Notes under the pieces: model-generated
The model's input: the letters and a program-made list of their open reading frames with translations, nothing else
Told to the model about the DNA's origin: nothing
Databases searched by the model: none
Position numbers and translations under genes: made by a program
NCBI GenBank assembly: GCA_028281325.1
Contig: JANQKC010000041.1
Span: 1 to 40,263 of the forward strand
Source: Alphaproteobacteria bacterium
GTDB taxonomy: Bacteria; Pseudomonadota; Alphaproteobacteria; UBA8366
Reading direction: 5' to 3'
DNA: 40,263 nucleotides
Shown: positions 39,978 through 40,263 of the stretch, in pieces
How the letters are laid out: every line of letters starts with the position of its first letter
Position numbering within the stretch: position 1 is the first letter of the stretch

Positions 39978-40263
39978 TGCTGTCGGTGGAAGAGGCCCAG
40001 CAACGCATCATTGCGGCGTCGAAGCCCGCCCCCGCCGAACAATGCGGCCTTGCCGACGGCCTGGGCCGTGTCCTTGCCGAAGACCTTGATGCACGCCGTA
40101 CGCAGCCGCCCGCCGCCGTATCGGCAATGGACGGATACGCGGTCCGGGCGGCAGACGTCGCATCGGTGCCCACGACGCTCGACATCATCGGCTATGCACC
40201 GGCCGGCGACGCTTTTGCCGGTACGATCGGCCCCAATCAAACGGTCCGGATCTTCACCGGCGG
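39977..40263 (+). CDS. moeA: Molybdopterin molybdenumtransferase MoeA, 5' part
   Basis: Inserts molybdenum into adenylylated molybdopterin. The first 95 codons are in the window and the rest is cut off at the edge. The start MLSVEEAQQRIIAASKP follows moaC with a one-base overlap. The N-terminal signature SAMDGYAVRAADV is present, and the frame stays open to VRIFTG, the start of the next conserved element (IFTGAPVP in homologues). Confidence 0.95.

Overview
The window is a high-G+C stretch of core chromosome from an alphaproteobacterium, most likely a Rhodospirillales-type lineage. The inference rests on gene order and gene content. Gene order: dusB-ntrB-ntrC-ntrY-ntrX-trkA-dat-hfq-hflX, and kdsA-eno-ftsB-pdhA-pdhB-pdhC-lpdA-lipA-coq10. 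Content: a bifunctional IspDF, a pyruvate dehydrogenase E1-beta carrying its own lipoyl domain, and a CIRCE-controlled groESL. KdsA points to a Gram-negative envelope with Kdo-containing LPS. No rRNA, tRNA, CRISPR array, insertion sequence or prophage was seen.

Layout. Positions 1-14318 are all minus strand: groEL (cut by the window edge) and groES behind a promoter/CIRCE pair; hflX and hfq; a HAD phosphatase and a D-amino acid aminotransferase; trkA; then the nitrogen-regulatory block ntrX, ntrY, ntrC, ntrB, dusB; then a cytochrome-c-assembly-like membrane protein. Positions 14435-16592 are plus strand: ispDF, pgpA, pncC. A minus-strand XRE regulator (16570-17283) with an unrecognised C-terminal domain, followed by an inverted-repeat-rich gap, separates these from the long minus-strand central-metabolism run at 17627-30671. 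In transcription order that run is tpiA, secG, pyrG, kdsA, eno, ftsB, pdhA, pdhB, pdhC, a cupin gene, lpdA, lipA and coq10. From 30905 the strand changes to plus: ppiD, trpE, then an interruption by a convergent polysaccharide-deacetylase gene and a crotonase gene, then trpG, trpD, trpC, moaC and the start of moeA (cut by the window edge).

How the genes work together. LpdA supplies E3 for the PDH complex, and LipA makes the lipoyl cofactor carried by both PdhB and PdhC. Eno sits directly upstream in the glycolytic flow. TrpE and TrpG form anthranilate synthase, and TrpD and TrpC carry the pathway on; trpF, trpB and trpA lie outside. NtrB/NtrC and NtrY/NtrX are two histidine kinase/response regulator pairs transcribed behind dusB.

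I found no convincing new multi-gene system. The points most worth a second look are small and regulatory. They are: a short upstream ORF with a hairpin that overlaps the trpG start; three dyads in the AT-rich pdhA upstream region; the XRE regulator and its own inverted repeat; a hairpin around the non-AUG dusB start; a long-armed hairpin between secG and pyrG; an AT-rich, rare-codon island inside ispD; and a cupin gene embedded in the pdh operon.
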